A stretch of 64,000 nucleotides of DNA, taken from Antedon mediterranea. Its lineage: Eukaryota > Echinodermata > Crinoidea > Comatulida > Antedonidae. Each line of letters starts with the position of its first letter. Position 1 is the first letter of the stretch. Shown piece by piece: positions 38,301-44,300 of this stretch. A program made the position numbers and the translations under genes. The notes below the pieces were generated by a model, which was given only the letters and a program-made list of their open reading frames with translations, had not been told where the DNA came from and searched no databases. Where the stretch lies: NCBI RefSeq assembly GCF_964355755.1, contig NC_092675.1:3136312-3200311 (forward strand), read 5' to 3'.

Positions 38301-41300
38301 ACTGGCGAAAATGTCCCATACACCTTCTGCATTAATGGTACTACTTTTGAAGCTTCTTTATATAACCTATTTAGTATGATACCTGTACTTTAACCAACTC
38401 TAAAGCTCTTCTTAAGCTGGCAAGCTACAGTCTCTATCTAAAGCCTTGTCTCAAACTTTATCTGTATGCGACTCGTACAAACACCTTCCTACAGTAGGTT
38501 GTCGTTGCACGCAGGTCGGGGTCTGATGTGCAGCAGTTATTTTAAATAGCGGGCGGCTGTATCTGTATGCGACTCATACAAACACCTTCCTAGGTTGTCG
38601 TTTTATGTGACAAACAAAATGTGATGTGTCCCTATATGGGCATGATGATGTTATATTACTACAATATTTGGGAATATCACTACTACATTTGGGCATATTA
38701 CACTTTTTCGTCAAACTAGTTTGATTAGGGTATATGTAACAATCATAAGAGTAATGGTTGTTTTTTTTAATACGAAACTTAAAACTACTCTTTACTAGAA
38801 ATATTAATATATATTTTTTTTAAATTTTGACCGAACATAATTAGTAAATTACCAAAAGACTACTGACTGACAGTGACAGCAGACATCACATGCTGTGGAT
38901 AAATACAACATGTCTGAAAAAACTGTCTGAAACTAAAAATAACAATAAAAATAAATTAAAAAAATTAACTTCCAGACAAAGATACATGGAGAGAAGTAAC
39001 CACAAAACTATTAGCATATCAGACAATAATTGGAAAAGATTATACTTATAATATAATAGATCTTCCGTTTTGTTATATACTGTACATTAAATTTAATAAA
39101 CTACTGTATGTCTTACAATGTTTATCGAATGTTAAAATAATAAAAAACATAAATTTTCTGAGCTACAGTACTGTACAGTAACTATAATATTCCATTTTTT
39201 TGCATTGTATTTTTTAAATTAAGAAGAGAGAGGTTAAGCAATATGTTATAACGGTTTAAAAAGCTGAACATTATAAACTATAATCTGTTTAATTTATACA
39301 CAATTTCTATAAAGGAAAATAGCAATGATATTGATACGGTACAGTATGTTGCTCTGGTAAAAGTTAATATAAAAAAATTATTAACCACTACAGTAGTCTG
39401 TGGGGTAATAATACACACATATTTAAAACTTTGCAAGGCCTGAGTTGGTTTTTATCATTAAGTGTAGGATTTAATAATAATATTAAAAAACAGTAATCTA
39501 ATCAAATTTATACGTAACAGTTATGAAGCTCTGTGTGGTTTTGTAAATATTAAACTGCCAATTCTCACCCACTAAGCAATTTGAATAGACCCGCCTCCAG
39601 CCAGAGTATCAACAATACAATTTTGAATAAACAGGAAATAATAAAAGTATCTCAATATTAATACTGAATCTTCCCCTACTATTAAAACATAATCATATGT
39701 ACTAGTATAAAAAAGACAATCTGTACAGTAGGTTTTAGGAGTGTCTTTGTTTAATACACTAGAAACGTGATTTCAAAATTTGGATTTTTTTTTAGTTCTT
39801 TGTTTTCTTTAAACCACAGTTCCAGCTGTCGATAATTTATAAAAAAATAATGCCGACAAAACATGGTAATAGTAGTAGTACAGTAGTTTAAAATTAAATC
39901 TTTATAAGTAACAGTTTCCTCAATCTTTCTTAAAATCGTAACTAGTTTAAAAAAGTGGAATGAATAATGGAAAATTTACAGTACATGTTTTGACGAAAAA
40001 TTGATAAAATCAGTAAATTATTAATAATGATTATATAACTGTAGAGGGCCTAAATACAACTGGTTCTAATCTAAGAGCTTTACAAATAAAATAAAAGAGA
40101 AGTCATAATATGTTCCAAGTAGCCAAAAAAAAAAAAAAAATGAATGAAGATAATCATGCAGAGAATCCATTTTCTTCAGCACTTTGAAAAGCTCTCAAAT
40201 GAGAGTTTACCGGAACGGAACTGAAGCCCAAGTGAAAAAGGCCAACCAACCTTCAGTGGTCCCAACTAGTAATAACTGAGTATAAGATAATATTTTTTTT
40301 AAATCACTTTCAATTAAAGAATACAGTTAATCAGAATTGATAAGAGTAAGTATTCTTTGACTTGTTGTCAATCCAATAAAGTATGATAGATAAGTACGCT
40401 ACGAAATAAAAAGGACTTACAGTACTACGAATTAATACATTTTTTTGTACTGTAGGGTTTTTGTCAAGGTATAGTCGCAGAGACATTGGTGTAGCACTCG
40501 CTATATTTTGGGTCTAGGCCAAAATGGTTTCCTCTATTCTCCAGGCCTCCTTTATCTTAATCCTTCACAAAAAACCCTGGTACAGTAGTTACAGATTGCT
40601 AATGCAATATATCCAAATGTTTCCTTTTCCAATTGGTATGTTTAGGCCTGTACTGCATAGCCAAATTTAGGTTGCCTCTGGGCTAGTATAACAATTATTG
40701 ACTGATGCCATCCTCGAGGTGGCAACTAGGCCTACATCATAAACTGGGAAAAGAGCTCTTTAACAATCATGGCTTAACATTATTAATTATATAAATATAG
40801 GTCAGAAATATTAGGTTTCAAATAAATAGTTATGACTACATTAAACTTTAGATGAAATATGTCAAATAAATCAAAAGTAAATAGTGACAAAAGAAATCTA
40901 TATATTTCACAGTAGGGTTTTACTGTATGTAAGTGTAACTGTAAGGGGCTATAGGGTTACCTTCAGTAGTAAGTGTAGTGGATGATGTGATAGGAAAAGA
41001 AAGATGCAAGATTCTGGTCAACCAGCTGCATCAAGAAAATTCATATTTGTTACTTACTATTTCCAAGCCAATGTACTCTGTATGCATTAACAGTCAAACT
41101 GATTGATCTTTTTTTTTCTTTATTTATTTATTTTTTATTTATTTTTTCCTTGTCTATGCATTTTTTTTGTATTGCTTGTTTTTCCAACTCCTATTTTAAA
41201 CACATATATTTTATTTGCATAGGCATACCCAGCACAAGATCCACATCTTCTTGGGATTATGCCTCCCTTCATAGCCTATTTTTTAATTTATTTTTTATTC

Positions 41301-44300
41301 TCTTTTCTTTTGTCCATTCAACAATCATCATAATCTTAATTATTTTACCTTATCCTTTCTGTATCCTATTTTGTATTGTATTGTTATGAAGGAAAATAAA
41401 TGTCTTTTGAAATTAAATGAAAACTTAAATTAGCAATACAAAAGAGACATATAGAAAGAATATAGAAAGAGTAAAAAAGTAGTATAACAAATTAGAAGAT
41501 TGGATATGTATCAGTAATTATTGCAAAGGGATAAGGTAAAGGCCAAGAACTACTTCTCTATATAAATCATAAATCTAAGGGCCTGTTTCTGCTGCAACTG
41601 CTCAAAATACGGTATAAAATACGGTATTTTTATACCATATTTTTTAGTACCCCGTTTCTGCTAACAATACTTCTTGGATGGTCGTGTTAAATTTCATCCT
41701 TTTTACCCAAATTGCCATTCATTTATTTGGTCGATACTTAAAAGTCGCAATAAAGGAAGTTTTACGTCTCACTTTCAACAGTCTAGTATAGTGATAAAGA
41801 TGTTGTGAGAGCACAGAAAACATTGTAATGGGGACAAGTAATTCGTTCCCTCCCCGAGTATTTGTCTTTTGCAATGTTGTACTGCTTTGCAGGCTCTTCA
41901 GCTTTGAATTTACTTGCTTTGGAGACAAGTCTATTCCGTACTCCTGCTGCTTTATTTTTTTAGAAATGTCTTTATAAATGTGGTTGTCCCTTTTATTACC
42001 TTTTAGTTGGTCGGACATTTTAGCTTCCCCACACCCTCCTTCCCCACACAGATTTATATAGAAATACTGTGACGTCTTCGCTCCACATTTTCGCCGAATA
42101 TATCTATACACGTGTGTAAAACAGCTGACAGCGACAGAAAATAAAAACACAATGTTGACCTCATGTCACAGGTAAAAAAAAAATACGGTATTTTTTATTG
42201 GCAGCAGAAAAGGGTACAAAAAATATGGTATAAATTTGTAAATACCGTATTTTATCCACAAATTTTGTGGGGAAAATACGGTATACAAAATACGGTATTT
42301 TTATTATGAGCGCGGTTTCTGCTGCCAAAAAAATACGGTATATATACGGTATTCAAAAAATACCGTATAAAATACGGTATTTTCTTGGCAGCAGGAACAG
42401 GGCCTAAAGTAAAATACAGTAGCACTGTTACATTACAGTAAATAAATAGTAACATAAAGTACAGGTTCAGCAAACATTACCTAGTTTATTTATAAAATGT
42501 TTAACTAGAAATTATAGAAGATTGTTACTACTGTAGTTGTGTGGGATGAATTTCAAGCCATATAAGGAAAAGTTGCTTTTTTTCCTCTAAACATATTATT
42601 AGAAAACACAGAAATTCTATACATTATTTTCAAAAAAAGAAATGAATTTCCAGAAAGGAATTTACTTAATGATTGTTGTTGGCCAACACACATCAACAGC
42701 AAATGTCCCATAAATATGTTGAACACAATCTTATAATTACAAAGAATTTTCTTCTGGACAAGTCAGAACTTGTGTGTAATTGTAAAATTAGAAGATTAAA
42801 ACCACGCAGTAAATTCAAAATATTGGAATGAAACATACCATATTTATTCAAAAAGATGTTCAACTTTGAATAAAAACCTCATCCTTCAAATAAATCCAGT
42901 AATATAGTTAAAAATAAAAAGTGTGACCACATTTTCTGTGTGTTTTTTTTAATAATACAATTTTAAATGGAAAGTTACTTCAAAACTACAGTAGTTAATT
43001 CCATCTGTCTTTATTAATAATAGTATGCTGACAAAATTAACATGTTCTCAATAAAATAAATATGGTGGTAGATTTGAGATTTGATATTATCTCCTTCCCA
43101 CACATTGCAAACAAAATCTGAATTTAAATAAGGACCACCAAATAATGTAACATATGTTGGTACGCCCACATGTGATTTGCCTCATTAGAAATTCAAACTG
43201 TCTGTTTTTACATAACTAATATTGAATGAAAGATGGTTTGATATGATACTTTTTTAAATGATGGAAATTGGTAGAAATCTTAAGATATTGAAGATATATT
43301 GTTTATTGAAAGGTTAAGTTAGAAAGGTGGAATTTCCCAAAACTTGGGGGTGGGGTGTGGACTGACTGAATCTACCAGTATGAATCTATCTTTGAAATAC
43401 GGTATACAACATGATTTTATTATTATTAATTTGTAATGACAAAGAATATTTATGTTGTGTTTTTGTAATCAGATCTATAGAGGTATAAACATCTTTAAAA
43501 AAAGAACCAAAAATCTTGATTACTAATTTCAAACATTAATTCATACCTAAACTTAACATCAAGAATACTACAATAATAAAATCATTTTAACAATAGAAAT
43601 TAACTGAAATAAAATATGTAACTAAAGTTAATTATTAATATTTATTAAGAGGAAATAATAGCCTACATATCTTAATGGCTCCAAAATATTAAATACCTTC
43701 TTTTCAAGTGAAATCCTCCTTAACTTGCTTCTGTTGAACAAATTTGCAACATAACACTACACAAATAACTCAGAGCAATTTGACATTTACAACTAAGGCA
43801 AATCAGGTTCAAACGCCAGCAAACCGGAAGGTTCCGGTATCGAGCAGGCCAGGTAGGAGACGGCACCAACATTATACCTATTGTTGATTAGTACCATCAT
43901 ACCATGCTAGTGGTACCACATCAACACCGGTAACAACACATTTAATAACCTATACATTTTATAAATTTCGTCACTATTTATTAGAATTATTGGGTTGTTT
44001 CTGATTGGTCAATTGATCTGGGAGCAAGCTGATACTGAGTCATCACCTTCTATTTGGCCTCAACACAATACAAACAACTTTTAAGCACCATATGGGTAAA
44101 TACCAATGATCTACCAATATAGAAAATGGTAGAAGAGGAAATGGAAAATAATAATGAAAAAGAAATTGACTGTACTAGCAATAAAAATGAGTGAAAAGCC
44201 AAAACAAAGACATGATTGAACATTAAGAAGACAGATGAAGGAAACAAACATAAAAATGTGACATTAGTATAGACTACTATTTACTAAAGGAAAAAAAGGG

